The notes beneath the pieces were generated by a model. The model had not been told where the DNA came from, searched no databases, and saw only the letters and a list, made by a program, of their open reading frames with translations. Source: UBA6164 sp964344155 (GTDB lineage Bacteria; Patescibacteriota; Gracilibacteria; BD1-5; UBA6164). Taken from it: a DNA stretch of 18,137 nucleotides. Where the stretch lies: assembly GCA_964344155.1 (NCBI GenBank), contig CAYFMG010000020.1, positions 1 through 18,137 of the forward strand. The letters run 5' to 3'. Positions 1-9,200 of the stretch are shown here, one piece after another (the first letter of the stretch is position 1; each line of letters opens with the position of its first letter). The translations under genes and the position numbers were made by a program.

Positions 1-337
1 GTCCAAAGTCTCATTGTGTCCATACTGTTGATCCACTATATGTGATTGATGTTGTACCATCTGGATCTGGGTATTTTGCTGCTTCTATTTGAAATAGTTC
101 TAGTCATGTCTTCATTCTACTCATATCTGAGATTCTTACCGAGTCTCTTGATGTCTTTGTGTAGTTTTGCATACTTATAAATGCGATAGTTCCCAAGATA
201 ATCAGGATACTTATCACAACTATTAATTCCACCAAGGTAAAACCTTTGTTATGTAATAAATTTAGACCACCCCCTTCTTTAGTTACTCTGGTTTTCTCCC
301 CCTCCTTAGTAAGGAGGGGGTTGGGGGGGGTGGTAAT
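1..337 (-). CDS. Type IV pilin / pseudopilin, 3' part cut by window edge
   Basis: The reverse-strand translation has a textbook type IV prepilin N-terminus: NKG followed by FTLVELIVVISILIILGT, then a helix with the pilin-like segment TSRDSVRISDMSRMKT. Prepilin peptidase would cleave between G and F, and the conserved Glu5 is present. Two in-frame UGA codons are read as Gly, one after MKT and one after VWTQ. The gene continues past base 1. The start is uncertain: there is no in-frame ATG, GTG or TTG between the upstream TAA (344-346) and the pilin motif, so the coordinate uses an ATT at 335-337 as an upper limit. All leader residues upstream of LNLLHNKG are encoded by the inverted-repeat element at 264-334. 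The pilin call is firm; the start is not. Confidence 0.85.
264..334. repeat. MITE-like inverted repeat with CCTCC/GGAGG core
   Basis: The ends are roughly complementary (agaccaccccc against ggggggtggt), and there is a palindromic core, ccctccttagtaaggaggg. A relative lies at 13638-13702 with the same agaccaccccct end and the same core. The element is unusually GC-rich for this genome. It overlaps the 5' end of the pilin gene and is open in the pilin frame. Confidence 0.65.
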
Positions 338-389
338 ACTTAATTAATATAATAGTATTTATTAAAATATCAAATTTATTTTTAATATT

Positions 390-416
390 TTGCAAATAAA
401 AAAAATGGATTAAAAT
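390..416 (+). promoter_or_regulatory. Possible promoter of the serine protease gene
   Basis: TTGCAA (390-395), a 15-nt spacer and TAAAAT (411-416). The -10 is only 7 bases before the ATG at 424, so the mRNA would be leaderless or nearly so. The match is weak and the region is very AT-rich. Confidence 0.3.
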
Positions 417-423
417 ACAAGTT

Positions 424-1077
424 ATGAAATACATATTGATACTATTATGAGCTATATATATAATATGAGCTATAGCTGCTTATATTTTTTTTGCTGAGAA
501 AGAAATTGACCTTGAAGATATAAAGAAATCTATAGTTATTGTAGTACCTGAAAATGAATTGATAAGTTATAAAAATAATCCTATGTGAGCTTTTGAGGAT
601 TCAAAAAGTTCTTGAATATGAGCCTGATTTTTTATAAGTAATGATTGAATGATACAAACAGCTAATCATATAATAGAAAATGATAATATAAACTACAAGG
701 TAATTTATGATAATAAAGAATATACTCCTATAATTATATCAAGAGATCCTACAAAAGATCTAGCTGTAATAAAAATAAAGTATAATCACTCAGATAGTCA
801 ACAGAGGGCTTTAGCCCTTTGAAAAGGAGAAGTTAAACAAAATGATATTGTTTATAGTTTTTGAATAGATACAGAAAATATGGAAATCATATACAATAGT
901 TGAAAAATTTTACAACAAAAAAGTAAGCTAGAAAATATGTCTAACTTACTTGAAATCTCAAATCCCCTAAAACCTGGTTTCTCATGATGACCAATAATTA
1001 ATTCAAAAGCAAAAGTTATATGAATTAATTATGCTATCTCTGATTGAAAAAATTATTGAATAATTTTAAAAAAATAA
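424..1077 (+). CDS. Membrane-anchored trypsin-like serine protease (S1/DegP-like, no PDZ)
   Basis: A protein of 217 aa. Residues 3-23 form an N-terminal membrane anchor, so the protease domain is expected outside the membrane. The catalytic triad can be read directly: His82 in TANHI, Asp112 in TKDLAVIKI and Ser187 in PGFSGGPI, in the order and spacing of HtrA/DegP-type chymotrypsin folds. The protein stops right after the protease core and has no PDZ domain, so it is shorter than typical DegP. Fifteen of its 17 glycines are UGA, including both in SGGP, so a standard-code gene caller would shred it. It stands alone on the plus strand. No Shine-Dalgarno sequence precedes the ATG. A quality-control or surface-processing role is inferred; the substrate is unknown. 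Confidence 0.88.
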
Positions 1078-1110
1078 TAAATATAAATTTTATTCATTCG
1101 TAAAACTCAA

Positions 1111-1126
1111 CCAATCAATAGATTGG
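1111..1126. other. Short hairpin between the convergent protease and pilB genes
   Basis: CCAATC-AATA-GATTGG, a 6-bp stem with a 4-nt loop, in the 93-bp gap between two convergent genes. There is no T-run after it, so it is a weak terminator candidate or a processing or stability element. Confidence 0.3.
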
Positions 1127-1170
1127 GATTCAAACAGTTACTCATATACTAAAATTTAATTTATTATTTT

Positions 1171-2475
1171 TTATATCACTCTTAATATTTCTTCTATAGT
1201 TGTATAACCTTTAATTGCTTTTAATATACCATCCTCCTTCATTGTAATCAGATCTCTATCTCTAGCTTTTTTAATAATTTCTTCTGTAGTAGCTCATTCC
1301 CTGATCATGTTTCTTAAATCTTCATTTAGTGAAATAATTTCATATATTCAGATTCTTCATGAATATCAACTATTATTACATTTTTCACACCCTTTTCACT
1401 CATATAATTTAATATGATCCGAAGATAAATTACTCATTCAAATTTCTTTCATCATATTTTCTATGATACTTACTTCCATAGGAGTTCTGTCTTTTTGTTT
1501 TTTACAAGATGGACAAATTCTTCTAACAAGTCTTTGTGCTATAATAGTATCCAGAGCTGAAGCTAATACATATGGTTTTAATCACATATTTACTATACGA
1601 TCAAGAGTCTCTGCTGCTGATTTTGTATGCAGAGTTGATAATACTAAGTGCCCTGTTAAACTAGCTTGGGTAGCTGTTTCTAGGGTTTCTCTATCTCTGA
1701 TTTCTCATACCATTATGATATCAGGATCTTGTCTAAGTAACGCTTTTAATCAATTTGTAAAAGTAAATCATTTAGATTCATCTACCTCTGATTGAATAAC
1801 CCCATCTAATTTGTATTCAATAGGATCTTCTAGAGTTATAACCTTTTTTTCTCTGGTATTTAATTTTGATAATATAGTATAAAGTGTAGTTGTTTTACCT
1901 GATCCTGTAGGTCATGTAACAAGAATCATACCATTTTTCTTTGAAGTTGCTTTTTCAAGTATTCTTTTTGTTGTCCAAAAAAATCATAGTTTTTCATAAT
2001 CAATAACAGCATTTGTATTATCAAGAATTCTACAAACAACATTTTCATAATCTCAAACAGGAAGAGTTGATACTCTGACATCTATTTTTCTATCATCTAT
2101 TGTTAGGTCATATTTTCAGTCTTGAGGTATATCTGTAATATTTAGCTTTAAGTTTGAAGAATATTTTAGTCTTTCTAAAATTGGTTTATATTCTTTGTGT
2201 GTCATTCTAAAAATATCAACCAAAACACCATCAATTCTAAATCTTAAAACAACATACTCCTCAAAAGTTTCATAGTGAACATCACTACTCCCTAAAACTA
2301 AAGCTCAAGTAGTTATACCAACCAAAGCATCATCTGTTTTTTGATCTTTTAATGATTGTTTCACCTTGTCTTCTATTTTTTTAAATCTCGTTGAAAAATA
2401 TCCTTTTTTTTCTTCTTTTGCAAGGATTTCTTTTTTTAACAGATCATCTACTTTTTTAGTTTTTGGTTTAACCAT
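1171..2475 (-). CDS. pilB: Type IV pilus assembly / type II secretion ATPase PilB (GspE family)
   Basis: A cytoplasmic hexameric ATPase that powers pilin polymerisation. The protein is 434 aa and lacks most of the N1 region of longer GspE proteins. Walker A is GPTGSGKT at 188-195, with its first Gly encoded by UGA. Walker B is followed by GEIRD from residue 257, also starting with a UGA Gly. The Asp and His boxes follow (QDPDIIMV, TGHLVLSTLHT). A GspE-type tetracysteine zinc site is present as CPSCKK and CEKCNN. The end, RVI, is followed by TAA. The ATG at 2473-2475 is the natural start, with no Shine-Dalgarno sequence. It is divergent from the gene at 2538 and about 0.8 kb from a pilin gene, which suggests a dispersed type IV pilus system. 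PilB fits better than PilT because of the tetracysteine site. Confidence 0.95.
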
Positions 2476-2478
2476 AAC

Positions 2479-2506
2479 TTGTAAGTTTGAAACTTATAAA
2501 TATAAT
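2479..2506 (+). promoter_or_regulatory. Promoter of the possible minor pilin gene
   Basis: TTGTAA (2479-2484), a 16-nt spacer and a perfect TATAAT (2501-2506). Transcription would begin near 2513, about 25 nt before the ATG at 2538. It lies in the divergent gap with pilB. Confidence 0.55.
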
Positions 2507-2537
2507 ATGTAATAATTTTATCATAATTTACTATTTT

Positions 2538-3092
2538 ATGCAAAAAACTAACAAAAAAGCTTCTATTTTACTTTGGTCTATTTTTCTTAGCCTGATTATT
2601 TCTGTTAGTTTTATCTCTATTAACAGTAAAATCAATAAAAATCTAAAAGAAAATTCTAGCCTAACAGATAACTTAAAAACAGACTCTTTTATAACAAATA
2701 TAATACATTCTTGAAGTATAGGTAATACTTTTCTAGAAAAATATAATATAGACTCTAATAAAGATCTTGTTTTTGATAAAACAAATGAGGCACTTATTTC
2801 TCTTAAAAAAGATGAAATACACAATTTTGAAATAATAGAAAATAGTAGCCTAACTATAGAGATTATTTCCTGAGGAGTATTAAAATTTAATAATGAAATT
2901 ATAAGTAGTAGTAAAACTTTTAACGTGTTTCCTTGAAACTTGGAAATACTAAATATATGATGATTTACAAGATTTAAATTGATATCTGACTCAGATAATA
3001 ATTACTTAAGTCAATATAGAAACTACAAAGTAGTAAATAGTATTTGAAACAAAAAAATAATAAAAGAAAAATGAAAGATTAAAAATTTTTAA
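2538..3092 (+). CDS. Membrane-anchored protein, possible minor pilin (GspK/PilX-like N-terminus)
   Basis: A protein of 184 aa. A short basic start (MQKTNKKA) precedes a hydrophobic helix, SILLWSIFLSLIISVSF (about residues 9-28), then a polar, Asn/Ser-rich domain expected to be extracytoplasmic. The helix resembles the start of PilX/GspK minor pilins (K-x-S-x-LLW-x-IFL), but there is no clear prepilin cleavage motif. Seven in-frame UGAs are read as Gly. I prefer the ATG at 2538 to a TTG at 2487 because 2538 follows a good promoter and starts directly before the anchor. The gene is divergent from pilB, which supports but does not prove a pilus role. The C-terminal domain matches no family I recognise. 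Its stop codon lies inside the terminator stem. Confidence 0.7.
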
Positions 3093-3104
3093 TCTTTCAT
3101 TTTT
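3067..3104. terminator. Bidirectional intrinsic terminator (perfect 38-bp palindrome)
   Basis: A perfect 19-bp inverted repeat around aatgaaagattaaaaa, with A-runs and T-runs at its ends, between convergent genes. The plus-strand stop (3090-3092) lies inside it and the minus-strand stop (3104-3106) at its edge. Confidence 0.85.
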
Positions 3105-5188
3105 TATTTACTTTGCATAGTCCATATTCAATCCCACTTACTTCATGGAGGATTTTTTATATATGCTTCACATCTAGATTTATAAGCTTTACTTGGTCAG
3201 TCTCTTCTTCTTGATAATTCAGAAAAAATTACTAAAGCCTCTTCAAACTTCATTTTTTTATATAAATCTAAAGCTTTTTTAAATTTTGTTAATATATCTT
3301 TTTTTGTTTTTGTAATTTCTCATTTGTATGAGATAAGTTCATAAATAGATATAGCATTTTGTTTTCATTTAACTCTAATCTTATCCAAGAATCTAAATTC
3401 AAAATTATTTTTTTCTACTTTATAAACATCTTCACTAACACAAATATATGTATTATAATATTTATTAACTCACTCCAAACGAGAAGCTAAGTTTACATTA
3501 TCTCATAAGGCTGTAAACTCCATTTTTCTTCATTTTGATCATATATTTCATATAATTGCTGGTCACATATGTATTCAAATCCTAGCTTTTATAGTTGAGA
3601 ATCATCTAGTTTTCCATACTTTATTTAGTTCTTTTAATCTTTTTTGTTGTTCTAGTGCTGATACACATATATCACTTTCTTTTTGTTTATTTATTCAAAA
3701 TACTCACCATAATGCCATAATAGCATCTCACTCATATTTATTAATAAATCATTTTTTATCCATTATAATATCTGACATCTCTTTTAGATACTCTCTCAAA
3801 AATCAAACCAGCTCTTCAGGAGAAAACTTTTCTGATATAGTTGTAAATCATTCTATATCTGAGAAAAATATAGCTGTATTTTTGATTTCTCAGTTCAGAT
3901 TAACTTTTCATTCTCATGATAAAACTTCTTCAGCAACATCTTTTGATACATATTCTGATAGAGCTTTATTTAATTTCTTTTTATGTTTGTTTTCTATTAC
4001 ATATTTTACTACATTTGATACAGTAAGTGATAAAAGTAAAGATAAAGCTAATTCTGCAGGATAGTTAAATAATAAGTTTGTAGCAATGGTAACATAAATC
4101 ACCAAAATAATAAAAGCTGAAACTAATGCTATATTACTAAATATAAGTACTTTTGAAGATCTTGTAATATTAAAATAAGCTGAAACTATTATCATTAAAA
4201 ATATTAATAACCACTCTAAAGACTTATCAAAATATCTTATATAATTTTTTGTAAGTATAGTATTTAATATATTTACATGTGTATATACTCAATACTCTGC
4301 TGGTCAAATAGGTGTATCAAAGATATCTTTTATTCACTTAGCTGTAGCTCAAATTACAACTATTTTATCTTTTAATAAACTCTTATCAAAATCTCAATTA
4401 TATATATCTAAAAAAGAATATTTTGTAAACCTATTACTATCTGCATAGTTTATTAATAACTCATCATCATTTGGTCTTGATTTTAATAATTCAATTTTAT
4501 CTCCTAAAATAAAGTTATTCTCTGTTGATAAAACCTCTGTATCCAATATAGATTTATCATTATACATATAACTATAATATGCTCTCAGGGTAGCTATAGA
4601 AAAATGTTCAAATGTCTCATTTGTTCATCTAAACTCTGAATAAAAAGGATATATTGAATAAACTTTTTGTGTTAACTCATCCACATTTGGAGAATAATAT
4701 CACATAGATATAATATTTTCTCAAAATTTATTATATGGTTCAGTTATAAATCAAGCAGTATCTCTCCATAATCAAAGTACTACATTTCAAGATTTTTTTA
4801 TTGACTCTGCTAACAAACTATCTGATTTTTCATTACTTTTTTCTCAAAATATTACATCTATAGCTATAACTGCCACTCATGCATCTTTTAAATTATCAAT
4901 TACTTTAGCATAATATTTTCTATCAAAAGGAAATCTTCATAGTCACTGCTTTGTGATATTTCATTTACTATCTTTTCTTCAAGATAAAGTTGTATCATCT
5001 ATTTGAACTACTATTAAATCTCTATTTATTAATATATTACTTTTATTAAAATCAAAATAAATATCTCATATTTTTTTATCAAAATAATGTAATCAATTTG
5101 ATATACTTATTATGTAAACAAGAATAAAAACCACTATAGATATAACTATAGATAAAAGGTTTCTATTTTTTGTAAATCCTTTAAACAA
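3104..5188 (-). CDS. CHASE2-domain class III adenylate/guanylate cyclase
   Basis: A protein of 694 aa. An N-terminal membrane helix (about 10-31) is followed by an extracytoplasmic CHASE2 sensor domain, recognisable from LIVVQIDDTTL, RFPFDR, GVAVIAIDVIF and LKDKIVVIGATA. Three membrane helices follow (about 329-395), then the linker KALSEYVSKDVAEEVLSG and a class III cyclase domain. Metal-binding aspartates are Asp444 in FFSDIEGFT and Asp488 in YEGDAIMALWG. The late motif FTALGDNVNLASRLE is also present and favours cAMP over cGMP. A short tail has a TPR-like look (LYKKMKFEEALVIFSEL). The start is TTG at 5186-5188; no ATG fits, and an in-frame stop lies just upstream. It begins 7 bp after the FecR-domain gene, so the two form an operon. 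The ligand is unknown. Confidence 0.92.
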
Positions 5189-5195
5189 AATAATA

Positions 5196-6383
5196 TTATT
5201 TATTAAATAAACTATCTAAACCATCTTGTATAACATTTTTGGCTTTATTTTCTAAATCTTTTATATTATCAAAACTATCCATATTTAAGTTTTTCATAAA
5301 AATTCATTTTAATTCTCAAAAATTTCTAAACATAGATTCTTTTAATCATTCAGGTATCATATCTATATCCACATATTTTTTCAAATCTATATTTTGTAAA
5401 ACATCTTTATTCTCAGACAATACTCACATAACCATATTTATACTTGTATTATCTTTTGATTTTAAAACATCTTTTAGGTCATATAATGTATTCTCAACCA
5501 ATCTATTTTTTTCTTCCCCTGTTGATAAAGCAAGTAATTTTTCTTTCATTTTCATCTTTGTTTCAAATAGATTTCAATCACTTGATTTTACAAAGTTTAG
5601 TTTTTGATATTCAGTTAATAATTCTTCATACTTTGCTTTTCTATACTCTTCATCTTGCAGAGCTTTTTTCAAATCTACTTTTTCAAATTTAACTAATTCA
5701 TCTAAGTCATTGTGTATTTGTTTTTTAAGTCATTCAAAAAGATCTTTATCTATCTTTGTATTTAATTCTTCCCAAGCTCTATCTTTTATATTTCTTAAGA
5801 ATTCTTCTAAATCTAGAAATTTAAAGTTAGATATATCAAATGGATTTTCTGAACTAACTGTAATAGTTTTTCAATCACTTGTTGTTAAGTCTACCTTATG
5901 ATCTTTTACATATAAGTAATCTTTAGATAAATCCAAATTAAATACTGTTCATCTTACAGCTGCTTCTGTATCTCTAAAACCTTCTTTAAAATATGATCAT
6001 CCTCATAGATATGAGATAACATTTGACCATGTTTTTCAACTAAGTAAACTAAAATTTACATTTATATTTTGTAAGTCTCATGATATATGTAATTCCTTTA
6101 TATCTATTGTTGTATTTCATCATAGTCTTGTAACACTACCATCTCCCCACTCTAATATAGCCATAGATTTTCATCAAATTGTTCTAACTGTATCTCAAAT
6201 AGTTAATTTTTCTCTTTTTTGTTTTTCTAAAATAGTTTTATTTAACATAGCTCTTCAGTCAATCAAAACTACATAAGATTCCCTTTCTTTTTCAGCTAAA
6301 AAGGGTTGTAATAAAACTATTCATATAATAGAAATTATTACTATTATTATAAAAATAATAAATTTATTTTTTATTTTTTTCAT
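5196..6383 (-). CDS. FecR-domain, membrane-anchored protein
   Basis: A protein of 395 aa. An N-terminal membrane helix (about 7-27) leads to an exported FecR-type beta domain. Its hallmarks are GDTVRTIGGKSMAILEWGDG, TRLGGNTTIDI and the closing motif EAAVRGTVFNLDL (before residue 165). From about residue 190 on it is a long charged, helical region. Many glycines, including those in TIGG and RLGG, are UGA. The ATG at 6381-6383 is clear. It is the first gene of a two-gene operon with the CHASE2 cyclase. FecR-like proteins often occur with CHASE2 cyclases, so a partner or ligand-presenting role in signal input is inferred. No sigma factor gene is nearby, so this is not a classic Fec system. Confidence 0.85.
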
Positions 6384-6453
6384 TTTTGAATATGATTATA
6401 AATAATTAACTTGTTTATATCTTATATAAAATTTAAAAATATTCAAAAGAAAT

Positions 6454-6852
6454 ATGAAAAAACAATACATTTTTTTAATAATGATACTGATTATATTGTA
6501 TATACTATACTTAATTTTAAGCTTTACTTACAAAGAATATAAAATTAATTCGCATATAGAATATATTTCAAATCTAAACCAAAGTATTAAAGAAAAAATA
6601 GTAGAGGCTGAAAAAATAATAAAATACAAAAGCTCTCTTGCCTATAAAAATAAAGTACTAAAAGAACAACAGTCATTTAAAAATAAATGAGAAAAAGTAA
6701 TATACTTAACAACTGAAAAAGTTTATAATCAATTTACTTGAGAACTACCTCAAGAAAATCAAATAATAGAAATAAGCTCTAACAAATCAGATTCAAAAAT
6801 TGATAATATGACTATATATGAAAAATGGATGTTTTTAATATTTAAAAAATAG
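6454..6852 (+). CDS. FtsB/DivIC-like septum formation initiator family protein
   Basis: A protein of 132 aa. A membrane helix (about 5-25) is followed by a coiled coil (about 33-75), ending in a motif of the type ...EQQSFKNKGEKVIYL. That layout, and the K-x-GE-x-V motif after the coil, are typical of the FtsB/DivIC family of divisome proteins. Two in-frame UGAs (Gly) extend it past the 78 residues that the standard code gives. The final part (about 95-132) is not conserved as far as I can tell. It stands alone on the plus strand and ends at a strong terminator. The family is short and poorly conserved, so another single-pass coiled-coil protein remains possible. Confidence 0.65.
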
Positions 6853-6880
6853 AAGAATTATAATAATTCTTCTATTTTTT
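6844..6880. terminator. Bidirectional intrinsic terminator
   Basis: A 16-bp stem with a 5-nt loop built on agaagaatt-ataat-aattcttct, with A and T runs on the flanks, between two convergent genes. The plus-strand stop (6850-6852) lies within the stem. Confidence 0.85.
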
Positions 6881-8037
6881 TAATCTACATATATGTATCA
6901 CTCTATAGATCTATCTCTTACTGGAATTTTACGATAAGTAACCTCATTTAGTCTTCTATAGTTCATATCACTAACTATTATATGACTTTCTAATATATCC
7001 ATAACTATTCAAACATGTCCATATCTAGGATTATATCATCTACCATTAAATTGAATAATAGATCATAGTTTTGGTGTAGTTCAAGTTGTATATCATGCTC
7101 TTTTTGCATTTCTAATCCACTGATTAGCATTTCATTGCCAATCTACATTTTTGTACTGAGCTACATACCGAGTACAATTTCACCAATAAAATTTACGTTT
7201 TGGTTTTCTCCAAACTAGTTTATAACTACCTGTTTTATTTACATATTGACTACTTGCATATTTAGCAAAACTATATCCTCAAGTATTTGATTTCTTTTTT
7301 GTGTAAGTTTTTTTCTTATAAACAGGTTTTGGTTTAGGTGGAGCTTTTTTGATAGCTCAAGGTATAACTAAAACCTCTCATATAACTAACTCATCTCATT
7401 CAACAATCCTATTTTGTTCATTTATTTTTGTTTCTTCTATATCATATTTCTTTGCTATACTAGATACACTATCCCCTTTAACTACTTGGTGAATAAGTCC
7501 TGTTACTGGTGGTACTTTTATAACTTCTCATGGTTGAAGTGTATGATTTTTTGAAAAATTATTAGCCCAGTATATAGAGTTTGTTGAAACTTTGAATTTA
7601 TAAGATATAGAATAAAAAGATTCTCATGGTTTTACTTCATACTCAACAATTTCATTTGTTCATTCTAGATCTCTTTCATCATCCAATATAGTATTAACAG
7701 AAATAAAAGAATCTGTTGTTTCTAATATAGGAGCATTTATTTCAGCATCTGTTTCATCATCTCAACCAAAATAAGATTCAATAATCGATGATTCATCAAT
7801 ATCTCATCTATAAAATTCATATCTAGATGTATTATACATAAAAGATGCTAAAGATGGATATATCGGAATAACAAGTAAAATAAAAAACAACACTATATTA
7901 TAGTGATGAGAATTAGTTTTTTTCTCCTTTTGTTTAACTACCTTTACTTTATTATCTCAAATATTTTCCTTAATTATCCTAAGATGCCTTTTAAAACGAG
8001 CTTTTATATTAACTCTTGTTTTTTCTTTTTTAGCCAA
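6880..8037 (-). CDS. LysM-CHAP peptidoglycan hydrolase, membrane-anchored
   Basis: A protein of 385 aa. A basic cytoplasmic N-terminus (1-45) leads to one membrane helix (about 47-66), an acidic linker, a LysM-like region (EVKPGESFYSISYKF), a second LysM (HQVVKGDSVSSIAKKY), a basic Pro/Lys/Thr linker and a C-terminal CHAP domain. Catalytic residues are Cys288 in GNCT and His341 in YGHVGIV; VSDMNY is also typical. CHAP enzymes cut peptide or amide bonds in peptidoglycan, and LysM binds glycan. Residue 290 is CGG where CHAP proteins normally have Trp (GQCTWYV). The TTG at 8035-8037 is the best start: an in-frame stop lies just upstream and there is no earlier ATG. Roles in cell-wall remodelling, division or attack on a host wall are possible. 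Confidence 0.92.
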
Positions 8038-8062
8038 AATATTTGTTTATTAAATAATAAAA

Positions 8063-8102
8063 AAAATCTTATTCCTCTATTATAATAAAGAAATAAGATT
8101 TT
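8063..8102 (-). terminator. Intrinsic terminator of rplU
   Basis: An 11-bp stem (8063-8073 with 8092-8102, core tcttatt/aataaga) with an 18-nt loop. A T-run follows on the minus strand, 12 bp after the rplU stop. Confidence 0.65.
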
Positions 8103-8114
8103 CAAAATTTTTAT

Positions 8115-8426
8115 TTACGCAACAGATAATACTTCTAATTTTGTTAGAGCAGCTCTGAAACCAACATTTCTTGTATATCTTTTTTTAGATTTTTTCTTAA
8201 ATACTCTAACTTTATCACCTTTAAATTGTTCTAATACTTTTAATTCAACTTTAGAACCAGCTACTAAAGGAGTTCCAACTTTTGTTTCTTTTCCTTCTTC
8301 ATCTGAAGTAAGTAAAGCTTCCATAGTAAAAGTTGAATCAACATCTTTGTCTTGTTTTTTAACATCAATTATATCACCTGCTTTCACAGTAAATTGATTT
8401 CACCCTAATTCAATTACAGCTAACAT
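8115..8426 (-). CDS. rplU: 50S ribosomal protein L21
   Basis: A protein of 103 aa, the usual L21 length. The start MLAVIELGGNQFTVKAGD matches the L21 pattern (MYAVIE-GGKQYKV-GD), and the RNA-binding C-terminal part reads KVRVFKKKSKKRYTRNVGFR. Gly9 is a UGA, so a standard-code caller would start wrongly at Met or Val after it; the correct ATG is at 8424-8426. L21 binds 23S rRNA domain I in the large subunit. The usual partner rpmA (L27) is not next to it here: tRNA-Gln is upstream and a hydrolase gene downstream. It appears to be transcribed alone. Confidence 0.96.
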
Positions 8427-8494
8427 ACTATAAATATTTAATAAGTAAATTTAATTTATATATTTATCTCTGCAAATCTAAATATATTCTACTT

Positions 8495-8523
8495 AAAAAT
8501 AAAAACCCTAATTTTTTATTTTT
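8495..8523 (-). terminator. Possible terminator after tRNA-Gln
   Basis: An 11-bp all-A/T stem (aaaaataaaaa paired with tttttattttt) with loop ccctaat, 13 bp after the tRNA 3' end. The remaining gap to the L21 start (8427-8494) has only AT-rich sequence that must hold the rplU promoter; no clear promoter boxes stand out. Confidence 0.4.
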
Positions 8524-8536
8524 CTTTTCTTTTAAA

Positions 8537-8611
8537 TGGCTGGGATGGAGGGATTCGAACCCCCGAATGACGGAGTCAAAGTCCGTTGCCTTACCGCTTG
8601 GCGACATCCCA
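8537..8611 (-). tRNA. tRNA-Gln (anticodon UUG)
   Basis: A complete 75-nt cloverleaf on the minus strand. The acceptor TGGGATG pairs with CATCCCA and is followed by discriminator G and an encoded CCA (8537-8539). The anticodon arm is ACGGA-CTTTGAC-TCCGT with anticodon TTG, and the T arm contains GGTTCGAATCC. It reads CAA by normal pairing and CAG by wobble. Confidence 0.96.
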
Positions 8612-8644
8612 AGACATATCTATGCTTAACTTTTAAGCTTGTGT

Positions 8645-8671
8645 ATTATATGAAAATTTTAAAAAAGTCAA
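8645..8671 (-). promoter_or_regulatory. Promoter of tRNA-Gln
   Basis: On the minus strand, TTGACT (8666-8671), a 15-nt spacer and a perfect TATAAT (8645-8650), about 34 bp upstream of the tRNA 5' end. The rest of the gap to 8764 is AT-rich and must contain the promoter for the plus-strand gene; TATGAT at 8747-8752 is a possible -10 for it. Confidence 0.6.
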
Positions 8672-8763
8672 AATTAATTTTGCTTTTTTTTTAGTTTCTA
8701 TAAAATGCTATGTACTTATATTACTTAAAACAATTTAAAAATATGTTATGATTTATTAAATTT

Positions 8764-9195
8764 ATGCAGAAAAGACCTAGTGATAATACTATTAAATACG
8801 GTAGAATTGCTTTTGGTGTTATATACTCTACTGCACTATATTACAACTTAATAATTCAATGAGATGCTATTGATTCTGAAATCTTTTTTACTACTGTTTC
8901 TGAATCTAGTTTAGAATACATTAAATATTGATTTATATCTCTATGAATAATTCCTATTTTTATGTGAGCTAGCAATGTGTGTTTACTTAAAAAGAAACAT
9001 ATGAGATACTTACAAGTCTTTTTTGCTGTTATATTATTTTATATATCAGCTAATATAGTTGAAGGTCCTTCTCTAGATGTAGATTCTTTAATATGGTTAA
9101 TGGCTTTATTCCCTCTTTTTGCATGAATTACATGAAAATGTATTACAACAAACTGTATGAAATATAAAGAAAAAATTACTAAAATAAGAGTTTAA
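8764..9195 (+). CDS. Small multipass membrane protein, unknown function
   Basis: A protein of 143 aa with about four hydrophobic segments (near residues 14-32, 52-72, 80-96 and 105-122), ending in a basic tail (KYKEKITKIRV). Six in-frame UGAs (Gly) interrupt the standard-code reading. It has a Cys pair near the end (CITTNC) but no motif I recognise. Its stop is 5 bp before the glmS ATG, so the two are probably co-transcribed, but that does not show a shared function. The start MQKRPSDN at the ATG has no Shine-Dalgarno sequence. Related proteins may be lineage-specific. Confidence 0.7.
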
Positions 9196-9200
9196 AAAAT

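Noticed and set aside
424..1077. A pseudogene with many nonsense codons, or UGA as selenocysteine or Trp
   Set aside because: The UGAs coincide with conserved glycines, not Trp or Cys positions. Trp is encoded by UGG elsewhere in the window, and there are far too many UGAs for selenocysteine.
1463..1795. Open frame of 110 codons on the plus strand
   Set aside because: It is the antisense shadow of pilB, whose motifs are unmistakable on the other strand. The open frames at 3882-4064, 5239-5901, 7903-8085, 9569-10045, 11440-11703, 12947-13189, 14407-14622 and 17623-17974 are shadows of the same sort.
9150..9200. glmS riboswitch-ribozyme upstream of glmS
   Set aside because: Only 5 bp separate glmS from the preceding gene, and the conserved ribozyme core is absent.
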